The translations under genes were made by a program, and so were the position numbers. 64,000 nucleotides of DNA, from the NCBI GenBank assembly GCA_964036045.1, contig OZ038381.1:158972283-159036282 (forward strand), read 5' to 3'. The notes under the pieces were generated by a model. The model did not search any database. It saw nothing but the letters and a program-made list of their open reading frames with translations, and was not told where the DNA came from. The stretch comes from Eutreptiella sp. 'Long Island Sound 2002' (lineage: Eukaryota > Euglenozoa > Euglenophyceae > Eutreptiales > Eutreptiaceae). How positions within the stretch are numbered: the stretch's first letter is position 1; every line of letters starts with the position of its first letter. Positions 54,416 to 64,000 of this stretch are shown here, one piece after another.

Positions 54416-54459
54416 TGACGGGGACGCTCTGGTGGCACCCAAGACCTGGTGTTTTGGGT
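54416..54459 (+). promoter_or_regulatory. probable gag-pol stop-codon readthrough signal
   Basis: Gag ends in TGA (54416-54418) and Pol is open in the same frame from the next codon. The codon after the stop is CGG, the context of UGA-CGG readthrough sites known from plant RNA viruses. 18 nt downstream, ACCCAA (54437-54442) pairs perfectly with TTGGGT (54454-54459) around an 11-base loop. No ATG lies near the start of Pol, so readthrough is the simplest route to Pol. Confidence 0.65.
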
Positions 54460-57400
54460 ACGTATCCGACTAGGGGGACGTGAATACCTGGGGGTACTGG
54501 ATACCGGCGCCACAATATCCATAGTGGCCAAGAAAATTTTACCTTGTGGGAGCCTGAAGAACACCATGACCACCGCTGCTATACGTATGGGGGATGGACA
54601 TGTGGTGCACAGCTGCGGGGACTGTGAAGTGGAGGTACCTATGGGCTCTCGGACTATCGCCCATCGGTTCTATGTGATGGACACTGAGGCCTTCGACTTC
54701 GTACTGGGTACTGACTTCTTCGTACAGCACTCCCAGATACAATCCCTGACGCTGCAAGCGCCCTACCTCCTCTACGTGGACCACGGCAGTGGCAGAGAGT
54801 CTGTGCCACTGGAGCAGTCGGAACATACCTCGAGTTACCTGAGACTATCGAAGGAGGAGCCCTCGAACATGATGGCGGCCTCCAAAACTGAGGACTATCA
54901 ACTATTGGGGGAAGTCCTAGACCAAGGTCTGAAGGAGTTGGGTTACTCTCGAGAAGACCTAAGTGTGGAGTTGTTCGCCAGCGACAAGCAACATGTACTG
55001 GGCCTTTACTGCAGCAAGGGGAAGAACTGCAGCTACAAATTTTACTGGCCCTCTTTCGGGATGGCCTACGGGAACCCCAGATTCAGTGAACTGGGGAAGG
55101 TGCTGACCAAGGTGGCCTTGGAACGTTCCCGTATGGTCCTGTGTTCCCCCGATTGGGGAGCCCATGGGGGCAACGAGTACTGGCGAAACCTCCTGGACAG
55201 GCTGACTATCAGCTCTGTTCGTTTGCCTGATGAGGCCATCTACGTGCCTCTGGGACGCAAGACGCCTATTGGGAAGCCCGGATGGGGGAGTATGCTCAGC
55301 GTGGTGGACGGAAGTCTTACCACCATCCCCTGGGAGGACCTGGACCCGACTCTGGTCCAGGCTATACAACGAGAAAGCGATGGACTCGCCTTGGGTGACT
55401 TGAAGGATCGCCTACGACCTCAAGATGCTGTTGAGACTACACCCGGAGGAGATGAGTACGTCGTGACTGACGCCCCCAACTCTCCCTGTCATGTACCTGT
55501 TCCTGATGGAGTCTCTGAGTGTGGACTATCTGAGCTACCTAGCTCTATCCACTCAGATGACGAAACTGAGCACGACGCCTTCTTCGTGCAGACCTGTGTG
55601 GAGGAAGTGGAGAACGCCGAGTACGTCGCCCCACTAAAACCCCTACTCTCCATGAGGGTGGAAGACCCCGTGGATGAAGAGCTGGACCCTCGATCCAGGC
55701 TCAGGGAGTATGTGGATTCCAAGAGGAAGTTGGTGGCGAAAAAGCTATGCTACGCGAAGCCTACCCGCAGCTCCTGGCCACTGAAGCAAGGACGTATGGG
55801 AGACCTATCCCAACTGAAGGAGGACCTCGAACAGAAGATCACCACCTGGCAAAGGGAGGTAGATCTCAAGCTCATGAAGAGCGTGTGGGGCGCCCATGTG
55901 AGGACCCCAGAGGAGGACGACCTCTCGGAGGAATGTGTATGTGAACCCCCTCGAGCGTGCCTATGTTGCCATCGTCCATCGGAGATGGTTGAACAAGACC
56001 TTCTATATGCCTACCAAGGGCTGAAGGATACTACCGCGGGCGAAGAGTCGGTGGAGGACCACCTCCCGACGTCTATTCAAGGGGCAAGCAACTTACACTC
56101 CGACGAGGACATGGAGGACAAGATCAAGGTCTTGGACCCGCGGGTACAGAAGCTTATAAGGACCTATCTGGAGGTGTTCGGAGAACTACCCCCTCCAGCC
56201 TCATGTGACAAGCTGGTACAGATGGACCTCAAGCTGAAACCCGAGTTCGTGGGTCACAAGATCCGGAGGAGACCCTATCCAGCTCCTAAAGAGCAGGCCG
56301 ACGAGATTGAGCGACAGATACAAGAGAGTATCGACGCGGGCCTAGTCCTGGAGTACAAGGACGGGGACTACCCCCTACACTGCAGCCCCTGTTTCCTGGT
56401 GGCTAAACCTGGGTCTACAGCCAAACGGCTGGTAGTGGACTATGGAGAGCTGAACAAGAAGACGTTGAACCACTCAGGGTCCATTCCCAATATGGAGTCT
56501 ACCCTGGAGAAGATAGCCTCCTGCCGCTACAAGACCAAGATGGACAAGCGAAGCGGATTCTGGCAAGTGGACCTGACGCCCAACGCACAGGAACTACTGG
56601 CCTTCATCACCCCTCAGGGGAGGGTGTTCAAGTGGAAGGTCATGCCGTTTGGTGTGGCTAACGCACCCGCTCTATTCCAAGAGCTGATGAACAAGATCTT
56701 GTCCATCCTACGAAGGAGACCTAAGGTGCAGGAGCTCATATCCCGTGGTGCCCAGATGGAGGCTCATATCGACGATGTATGCCTCGGTACCAATACCCAG
56801 CAGGATCACCTAATCCTCTTGGGTGAGTTCTTTGCGGTCTGCCAGGAGAACCACACTCGACTCAAGCTGGAGAAGTGTGAGTTCATGCAGGAGACCATGC
56901 AGTACTTGGGGTTTGACGTAGGCTATGGGTGGTGGACCCCAGCGGCCTCTACGGCCAAACCCCTGATGGATGCCAAGGTACGACACGAAGACCCCAAGAA
57001 AGGACTTCATGATGTACGCAGTTTCATTGGGGCGTGCAACTTCTATCGCCGCCACATCAAGAACTTCACCTATACCAGCGCCGTTCTGACGGACTTGATC
57101 AAGAAGAGTACTACTTGGCGCTGGGGCCCACAAGAGCAACAAGCGTTTGACGACCTCAAAGACAAGGTAGCCAACGCTAAGTGCTTGGGCGTGCCTAGGG
57201 CACAAGGGGAGATTATCCTGGTGACCGACGCCAGCAATGTGGGCGGTGGTGGAACGTTGTTCCAATGGCAAGCACTAGAGAAGGAGGAGTTCGACTCGGC
57301 CATTTCCCAATGGGGGACTGAAGGTCTCAACCGAGATGGAACCCTCAAGCACAGCTACCCTGACGACAAGTGGGTCCTAGTACCTCTGGGCCACTGGAAC

Positions 57401-59341
57401 TGGAAGTGGAACCAGGCCAGGGGGAACTACTCCACCTATGAGCAGGAATTGCTCGCGGGTATGCTGGTGCTATCCTCAGAAGCACGACTGTTGGGGAGTA
57501 ACCCTGTGGTCTGGCTATGCGACCAAGAACCGGTCCGCAGTTTCCAGAAGGGTCCCCCACCTGAGAAGGCCAAGCTACGTCGCTGGTGGACCTACCTCAG
57601 TCAACTACGGCTGACGGTACACCATATCCAGGGAGTGAAGAACGAGTGCGCCGACTACATCAGCCGCAACAACTTCGACGCCCTGATTGGTGCCCGGTCT
57701 GAAGCGCTGGCTAAGGAGGCGTTCAGCCGTATGGACGTACACCTGGACCTGAACATGACCATGATACGCCCCCTGGATGGACTCCAACAATCGGAGTACC
57801 TGAAGGAGTTTGGGGATATCTACAAGCGCCTGGAGAAACGCCTTGAACCCCTCCTGGTCAACCAGGACCAGTGGAAGAGGGACAAGAGCTACCCCTGGCA
57901 CGAGGACCGCATCGTGGTGCCTAGTGACCGAGTCCCAGCGCTGCTGAAATGGACCCATGAGTCCAGTGGTCATGTCGGTGCTGACCGTACCCTGAGGCTG
58001 TTCAAGCAGTGGTTCCACACTACGTGGACTGACGACCAACTGCGGAAACCCCTCCAGCCTATCGTGGACAAGTGCCCGTGCAGGTCCTGTAAACCAGGGG
58101 ATATCAGGGACAGAGGTCTCTACTCGACCCTGCCCATCCCTCACTGTGCTAACAGTGTTCTATACGTGGACTACACGGAGATGCCGAAGTTCGGGGGCTA
58201 TGACTTCGCCCTCGTGGTAACCTGTGGGTTGACCAGGTTTACCAGGGTGTTCCCATGTACCAAGCACATTACCGGAGAGGAGACTATCAAGATACTCCTG
58301 GAGGAGTGGTTTTGTGTCTATGGGGCGCCCAAGGAGATCAACTCCGATGAGGACGTACGAGTACGCTCAGATACTGGCTGGTACAAGAGGGTCCTGAGAT
58401 CCCTCAATGTCCAGGTGTCTACGGGGATTCCCTACTCTCACACGAGCAACCCCCTATGTGAGCGACAGATTCGTGTCCTGAAGGAGAACGTCAGGATATG
58501 GTGTAAAACTGAACGCACCAGAGACTGGGTGAGACTACTCCCCGTCATATCCTTGATGATGAACTCCCAAGAGAGTTCAGCTACTGGCTAGTCGCCACAT
58601 GAGCTATTCATGGGGCGCCCGGCATGGTTCCTACATGCCCCCTATCCAGGGGACACCCATTCTTCTGTGGGTGAATGGGTCCAAGAGCAACAAGCGAAGG
58701 TGGACAAGGCCAAGGCTATGCTCCAGAGAGTGAGGGAGCGTCAGTGGAACAAGAAGAACAAGCACCGTGTACCGGCCACCTACCAAGAGGGGGACTGGGT
58801 GCTGGTGCACCACAGTCGACTACCCGCCTGGCCACGCTCTACCAGCGATGACCCATACTTCGGGCCGTACAAGATCCTCTCTGTGGATGGACACCGTATC
58901 ACCGTGCGGTGTTCTCCCCGTCTAGGGGGGACCCTGGTGTGCGCTGCTCAACACCTGAAGCGCTACCATGATCCTGAAGACCTCTGTGGGGAGGAGTGGG
59001 AGCTGAACGACGAGGAAATCGCCGCTCTGGACCTACAAGGGGCTGCCAGCCCTATGGAAGTTGAAGGTGAACTCCCCGACATGAACGCGGAGGAGATGGC
59101 TAAGGAGGGCTTCTACCTGGTGAAGTTTGTCCTACGCCACCGCTATCGCCAGGGTTGGCGCTTCCTCACCCTCTGGGAAGGGTTTGGAGTCGAAGAGGCC
59201 ACCTGGGAGCCCTTCTCTGCATTTGTTCTACCTGAGGGACGCCTAAACTCAGTTCTGGTTGACTACTTGTCCCAGAACAACCTTGGTGAGTTGCTGAGGC
59301 TCGCTGAGACGCTTGCCTCCAAGACTAAAGCTAGGGACTGA
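54419..59341 (+). CDS. pol: gypsy Pol: protease, methyltransferase-like, RT, RNase H, integrase, chromodomain; one in-frame TAG
   Basis: 1,640 codons in the gag frame. Protease: LGVLDTGATISIV (54500). Methyltransferase-like: ELFASDKQHVLGLY then FYWPSFGMAYGNPRFSELGK (NPRF at 55073-55084). Acidic linker with a Cys cluster near 55940-55970. RT: LVVDYGELNKKT, KWKVMPFGVANAP, and HIDD (56765-56776) in place of the usual YxDD. RNase H: LVTDASNVGGG (57227). Integrase: HHCC zinc finger (57955-58090), Asp 58169, Asp 58346, Glu 58460. An in-frame TAG at 58589-58591 falls between SSATG and SPHELFMGRP, normally one residue. After it come the integrase C-terminal domain and a chromodomain-like segment, FYLVKFVLRHRYR...LWEGFG.EEATWEP (59116-59215). 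Stop at 59339-59341. Confidence 0.88.
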
Positions 59342-61592
59342 ACCTTACCCTTACCTGCCAAAGCGTATGTGTGAGTGTGCTATTCCTAAGGTCCTGAGAG
59401 CAAGCCGCAGAAGTGGTGTCCTAATTATACCCAAGTCTGCGCCCTTGCTAAACCTGGAGGGTTGGCTTATTGATGCCACGGGGTACGCCCCGGGTCTCCC
59501 CTCCCCTATGCGCCCAATTTCTGTGCTGGCGCAAAACCTTGGGGGAATACCCAGCGTGCTAATCCAGGTATTGTTTTCCCTACCTATCTGTCTACTACAG
59601 GGAGGGGTGGCCAAAAGCTATGAAGGCATGAAAACGCCGTTTTGCTATGTGGCCAAAACACTGACCTAACCACTGCCACAGCCCACCAACCCTGCTAAAA
59701 TTGCAGGAAACGGGTGGGACAGTGACACACGCACTACAGGTCTTACACACCCTACAGTGGCACCATCCTGGTGGGCGAGCACTGGGGCAACTGGCTCAAG
59801 CCCCCACGCAGGACTACCACTCCTACACGCACACTCTACTGGGCGTTGCGAAGTCAAAGGTGTCGTGGGTCCTAGCGACCCTCCTGTGAAATGACAAGAG
59901 AACACAGCGCTGCTAAGCAACTGTGGCCTAACAGGGGACGCCACAACGCGTTTCCCCTGCTAGGGCTTGGAGGGAAGGAGTGCTCTCGCGTGCAAGGCGC
60001 AGATGTCGATGAAGTCGGACTCCCTGCTCTGCCACAGGCGGAGCGGAGTTACTTGTTTGTGTGATCTGCGCCCTTGTTTAGCAGGGCATAAAAAAAAGGC
60101 TGCTGCACCAATCACCCTACCTGCCCACCTGTAAAACAAAGGCAAATGAAAGGGCGTTTGCGGCGGAGGAACCAAGCCACACTCCAGGTATTATACCCTT
60201 CTCAGTGTGACCTATAATACACTGTCCGCAAACACGCTGCAGGAGCAGCTACCCTTGTCAAGCAAGCAAGCGTTAAGGGACTCCTCGTGTTCTCGTAAAG
60301 AACGTACCAAGGAGCCCCTGGGTAGCCTAAACAAGGTTTACCGTGCGCACTTCGCGTGGCCTACCCTTTAATGCGTGTGTGCATGCGCGAGTATGCACGA
60401 GTCCTTTGGGCACACCTGCCCATCTCAGCCACAATCCGAACTCCACCAGGGGGTGGCCCCGCCTGGGCTTACTCACCTTACCTACCGCTGGGAGAGAGAG
60501 CAAGTGAGGGGCGCACGCGAAGAACGTTGCTATGCACTTGTGTGTATGTCTAATCACCCTGATCTGACCGCTAATCATCTGCAATCTTTCTAATCAATCC
60601 CTCTATCGCGTCCTATCGTTGTTAGCGCTGCTACAAGGCTCGTTCACGGAGACACGAGACGAGCAATGTGTATGCGGCATGCGAGACGAACATACCTGTA
60701 GTTTATACCTCATTCGTTGAAGTCTTTTCGATTGATTTTCGAATTCTTGAATTTTTGATTCTTCTAATAGTGTGGGTGGAATCTGTATGTTTATTTATTA
60801 ATGTGTGTCTCGTCATTTTCAAGACTACGTGAGACATACGTTTATAATTCCATTATTTCTCCATTTTCCGGCGCTTCGCTAGGAGCCGCTCCTGCGCGCC
60901 GCCATTTTATGCGTATGAATTTCTGGATTTAAAAAATCCAGAGATGACTATAATTTCTATAAAAATGTGCTTCTGATGCACAATTGGATTCTGCTCAGGT
61001 GTGTTGTTTCAGAAAAATTCTAGGCCGTCATTTGACGGATTTTGGTGTCGTCGCTTCGTTTTTGCGTGGATTCGTCCATAATTCTCCCATTCCTGCCTCT
61101 GCAGATACCCACGCGCAGCCTCGCTGAGTAGGCCGTGTTCGGGCCGAAACGCAGGTGCCTGGAGAGACTGAGCAGAACCAAGACCCCACCAAGGGGCAAT
61201 TTTAATTTTCTTTCGACTCCCTTCGCCCTAAGACAGGTCACAGGTCGCCAGCAGGTTTACGAGAACCCATGCGAGTGTGTATAATGTGTCTTGCGTTGGG
61301 TTTGTGTCGACGCTGCGTCTTGGAGGGAGGGATGCATATGCACATGTTTGGCATGCTCCCAATCTAACCCAACCAAGCCACAGGAGCCCCGGCAGCGCCA
61401 TGAGCGCTGAGTCTTCTGTAGGATATGATACAATCAGAGCAGCAAAAGAGCGCCAGCCATGGTGAGCGCCCATTTTTCAGTGTGATGGAAACTGTAGGTA
61501 TTTTAAAGTAGATGTGGAAACCAAGGAAAGGCCAAGAAAAATTCCCTTTTTCCTAAAATGCGACAGTGGTGGCCACCACAGCACAAGGGGGG
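59342..61592 (+). other. long 3' untranslated region of the gypsy element
   Basis: 2.25 kb between the Pol stop and the 3' LTR without a supported gene on either strand. GC-rich at first, with an AT-rich tract at about 60700-61000. Ends in the polypurine tract ACAAGGGGGG (61583-61592) that primes plus-strand DNA synthesis. Such length is unusual and may hide a decayed extra ORF. Confidence 0.6.
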
Positions 61593-62389
61593 AGTAAGAG
61601 AAAGTGCTTTTCCATTGCTTTGAGGCATACTCTAGTTGTATTAGAGATGCACTGAGCATCCATGCATTTTTATCTTAGTATTGGTCCCACCAAAAGTGGT
61701 GATAACACATTTTGACCTATGGAACCAAACACCCAATCAGGATATGGAGTGGACCCCTTAATCCCCTTTCAATGTGAAGTAAAACATCTTTTCCTGAGTT
61801 GACTGAGCACTGACATACCTAAAGTAGAGCCTATGAATTTATCTATGTTTTTCCATGAATTCTTAGCTATCCTAGTGGTATGCACCCTAGGGGGCTGGGC
61901 ACCTCTTTTTGAGAGGTCCTGGGTTCAATTCCTGGTCAGCCTAGCTAAGTAGGAAGATCCCATGTGACATGGCAGTGACCTCATCGCCACATACCATGCC
62001 ACCTCAGCACATATGGGACCCAAAACAAAGAGTGCACATCTCCTGAGATGGCACTATGGAGAGAGAGTGACCATGAGGCAGTTTTCTAACTCTTTTCTAA
62101 AAACATTTCAGCTATCTTTGTGAATATGCATTCATATGTGACCTGAGTTGCAGTTTCTGTGAATATCCAATCATCTTTCACTGTCTACACTGCAGCCCTT
62201 CATGCTTTGATCCTGAATCCTCTTCTCCTTGCATACTTCTGGCTTGGGTTATCCTGGATTGACTCTATTGACTCTATTTCTGCAAACAAAAGGTTTTCTT
62301 CATCCAAAACAAGCAGCAGGAAACCCTACAGCAACAGCAAGCAGCAGGAGAAGCAAAAACACAGTGCTGAAAACACTATAAACTTTTCT
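61593..62389 (+). repeat. 3' LTR of the gypsy element
   Basis: 797 bp, same length and, by eye, one difference from the 5' LTR. Contains the second copy of the SINE-like segment at 61868-62017. Followed by the CTGGG target duplication at 62390-62394. Confidence 0.95.
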
Positions 62390-62608
62390 CTGGGTCATTA
62401 GGAAAGAAATTTGCGCATCACGGGCTTCAAGAACATCAGTAGCCTCCGCCGTGATTTTGGGGTTTGCCACATCCCTCACTGGTAAGGTGACCGAGTTGTG
62501 ATCGCAGAGCCAGATAGCATTGGCCATGAATAGTGCTCGGGGCAGCGTGGCAAGGTCCTGCCATTGCTTTTTCCTCAATGTCGGGTCGTGGTGGAAATGG
62601 GCCACCAT
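62390..62608 (-). pseudogene. LINE endonuclease, middle part
   Basis: Minus-strand frame MVAHFHHDPTLRKKQWQDLA, then AIWLCDHNSVTLPVRD, which corresponds to the GDFN..P..D block of APE-type endonucleases (C in place of G). It ends FLMTQ at the CTGGG duplication and continues in frame at 45722. Confidence 0.65.
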
Positions 62609-62640
62609 AAAGCTCTAACCAAACCCCTGGCCATCTCTTA

Positions 62641-63457
62641 GGGGGCGTTGTCGCACGGTGCGCGCACGGTGCGCGCACGGTGCGTGCACGGTGCGCGCAC
62701 GGTTCAATGTTTTTGGGATGGTTGCCCAACTTGTACCCCGTTGAATGGCCCCCATAGAAACACACCCAGGGTCCTGATTTCTGCACCTTGCAGTCCATAC
62801 TGGCATACCAGGATTCTTCAATTTTTAGTCTGATGCTTGTCACAGGTTCCAGGGTCCTATTTTCTGCACCCTGCAGCCCCTATTGGCGTACCGGGAATTT
62901 TTTTTTTGAATCTGATGCTTGTCACAGGTTCCAGGCTCCCAATTTCTGCACCTTGCACGCACCTCCGTTACAAACCATGCACAGGCGACAACACAAGCGA
63001 CAACACTGGTTGGGTTACGGGAATTTCAATTTCATCCGCCACAGCATTCTGGCTCATGATCATCAATTCTAGGGGCTTTAGTTTCCACTTCAGGTAATTG
63101 GGGCTCCAGCAAAGCGTCCATCGGCGCCTCATGGTGCACAGGTTGGGGGGAATCGGGGCTCTCAGCAGTCACAATTGCAAACTCCAACCGCTCCTCGGGT
63201 GCATGCTCGTACAAGACCTCTTCACCACCCAATTCGTACCGAATAGAGACGCGACGCCCACCTCTTGGAGAAGGGTCAACGACAGTGGCCGACACCCTAT
63301 CCCCGTTGGAGCGGTGGTAGTACACAGGCAGTCCGGCGACAAGCCAGGGCAGCTCAGATTCAGGCATTGTGGATCTGGTGGACATAGAATACGCAAAAGG
63401 ACGCACGGTGCGCGCACGGTGCGTGCACGGTGCGCGCACGGTTTAGGCAACACCCCC
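62641..63457. mobile_element. 817-bp PIF/Harbinger-type non-autonomous element carrying a small ORF
   Basis: TTA target duplications at 62638-62640 and 63458-63460 flank GGGGGCGTTG (62641-62650) and CAACACCCCC (63448-63457), terminal inverted repeats with one mismatch. TTA/TAA duplications with G-rich ends are the hallmark of PIF/Harbinger. Just inside each end lie copies of the self-complementary GTGCGCGCAC in GCACGGTGCGC repeats (62653-62703 and 63400-63443), possible transposase-binding sites. Between 62775 and 62945 a ~82-bp sequence (TTTCTGCACC...CTTGTCACAGGTTCCAGG) is duplicated. No transposase is encoded. Confidence 0.75.
63032..63385 (-). CDS. 117-aa Tudor/SH3-like protein (copy 3) inside the Harbinger-type element
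   Basis: ATG at 63385: MSTRSTMPESELPWLVAGLP, then VYYHRSNGDRVSATVVDPSP, VSIRYELGGEEVLYEHAPEE and an acidic tail to a stop at 63032. It is the only uninterrupted member of the three related ORFs in the window. The V.Y.RS.GD.VSATV...V.IRY..G......H.P...L.F pattern predicts a small barrel of the Tudor/SH3/chromo kind. Its location between the terminal repeats of a transposon suggests it is cargo or a transposon accessory protein. Function unknown. Confidence 0.5.
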   Translation of the reverse strand: MSTRSTMPESELPWLVAGLPVYYHRSNGDRVSATVVDPSPRGGRRVSIRYELGGEEVLYEHAPEERLEFAIVTAESPDSPQPVHHEAPMDALLEPQLPEVETKAPRIDDHEPECCGG

Positions 63458-63463
63458 TTAGGG

Positions 63464-63784
63464 TTATGTGCATACACGAGGGGAAAGGGACCATCCCCTG
63501 ACAAAGGTCCAAGTTTTGGGGAAAATAAGGGCAACCCCACCTCTCCCTTGTGGGGATAGTGCAGAGATAAAAGACAGGTTATGACGCTCAAGCTCCTGTT
63601 CCACCCGCAAGCAGGTGATGTCGTCCTTTAAATGTGGCTCTTGCAGGCCAACCAGTGACAGCGCTGTTGTGCGCATAAACCTTGTCACAAGGTGCAATCT
63701 CAGCGCAGTATCCAGGCAGGAGGGGGGCTTGGCCAGGATGCCATTAGAGTTGAAAGTGGCAACATTCAGGGTTGCTGGCAACAT
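63464..63784 (-). pseudogene. LINE endonuclease, N-terminal part
   Basis: Minus-strand frame starting MLPATLNVATFNSNGIL (the N-terminal Asn of APE-type endonucleases), then LSLVGLQEPHLKDD (catalytic QE.H), GRGGVALIF. The frame ends at the Harbinger-type insertion. The true ORF2 start and ORF1 should lie to the right. Confidence 0.65.
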
Positions 63785-64000
63785 ACAGCCTGTTTGAGGT
63801 GCCTGTAGGGGGGGGCAGGGAGTCTAACGGTACGGCTGAATGCAGCGGGGCAGTGCGTGGAGTACCCCTGTCGTGTCCGGGGGGGATGAATTAGGGGAGG
63901 GCGAATCAGAGGCCCCGCGTGGGGGCAAGCCAGAAGTTGAGGTCGACATTAGGAAGGAGGGGGGTCCCTTTTCCGTTTGAATTCAAACGCCAGCGTCGTG
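63785..64000. other. upstream LINE sequence, incomplete
   Basis: Probable ORF1/ORF2 junction or 5' region of the LINE. Too short to assign. Confidence 0.35.

Larger units (their letters stand above)
45728..62389 (+). mobile_element. Ty3/gypsy LTR retrotransposon (chromovirus-like), 16.66 kb including a nested DIRS element
   Basis: Two 797-bp LTRs, a 5-bp target duplication, a primer-binding site and a G-rich polypurine tract define the element. Without the 5,313-bp DIRS insertion it is 11.35 kb. It encodes Gag, then after an in-frame UGA a Pol with protease, a methyltransferase-like domain, RT, RNase H, integrase and chromodomain, then a 2.2-kb untranslated 3' region. PR-RT-RH-IN order is that of Metaviridae. 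The LTRs differ at one position by eye (45735 vs 61600), so insertion was recent, although the host LINE is old. Confidence 0.95.
40690..64000 (-). mobile_element. degenerate LINE (EN-RT-zinc-RNase H) split by three insertions
   Basis: Read right to left, the minus strand holds the endonuclease start (63784-63464), middle (62608-62390) and end (45722-45290), a linker, RT (44312-43320), thumb and zinc region (43323-42000), RNase H (41610-41150) and a tail to about 40690. It is interrupted by a Harbinger-type element (62641-63457), a Ty3/gypsy element (45728-62389) and a ~0.7-kb DNA-transposon remnant (44319-45014). Several frameshifts show it is old and inactive. The 5' end lies beyond the window. 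The parts come in the plant/algal L1 order (EN, RT, zf-RVT, RNase H). Confidence 0.8.

Overview
This is nuclear DNA from a eukaryote. It has spliceosomal-type exon ends, GT-AG-compatible introns, several classes of retrotransposon and DNA transposon, long satellites and almost no compact host genes. It carries a PAT-like DIRS element, a chromodomain Ty3/gypsy element, LINEs with RNase H, hAT and PIF/Harbinger pieces, and many C/G homopolymers. That mix fits a large repeat-rich protist genome (green-alga-like or dinoflagellate-like); the sequence alone does not let me name the lineage.

Layout. 1-4.15 kb: a 10-bp minisatellite. 4.15-7.9 kb: relics of a Ulp1-like protease and an integrase, a 48-bp array, a Ser-rich C-terminal exon, an 84/85-bp array and a ~200-bp array. 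8.5-13.25 kb (minus): an hAT transposase-derived gene with a C-terminal SAP domain. It is split by a 3.04-kb segment that is mostly a 50-bp satellite; a second 84/85-bp array follows. 14-35 kb: mostly decayed material. It includes two related LINE 3' parts beside (ACCAC)n arrays, a second LINE type, small Tudor/SH3-like ORFs, a PHD-like ORF, a tRNA-derived SINE and unidentified candidate exons, one with a signal peptide. 35-40.7 kb: a LINE RT scrap, C/G runs, a 5S-rRNA-like sequence and four tRNA-like sequences.

40.7-64 kb is one nested structure. A degenerate minus-strand LINE (endonuclease, RT, zinc region, RNase H) is cut by three insertions: (i) a ~0.7-kb remnant with a DDE_4/Harbinger-type transposase end; (ii) an 817-bp element with TTA target duplications, GGGGGYGTTG termini and a 117-aa Tudor-like ORF; (iii) a 16.66-kb Ty3/gypsy element with 797-bp, almost identical LTRs and a CTGGG target duplication. 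That gypsy element is itself cut inside gag by a 5,313-bp PAT-like DIRS element (gag, tyrosine recombinase, RT/RNase H; split direct repeats) on the minus strand. Removing each insertion restores the frame of the gypsy gag exactly and of the LINE endonuclease at the gypsy site.

In the restored gypsy element gag and pol share one frame, separated by a single UGA followed by CGG and a 6-bp stem. This suggests expression by stop-codon readthrough. Pol carries protease, a methyltransferase-like domain, RT, RNase H, integrase and a chromodomain, with one further in-frame UAG in the integrase. The transposon proteins serve their own elements; the only plausible host pieces are the unidentified minus-strand exons at 15-17 kb, 26.5-29.3 kb and 33.5-35.1 kb.
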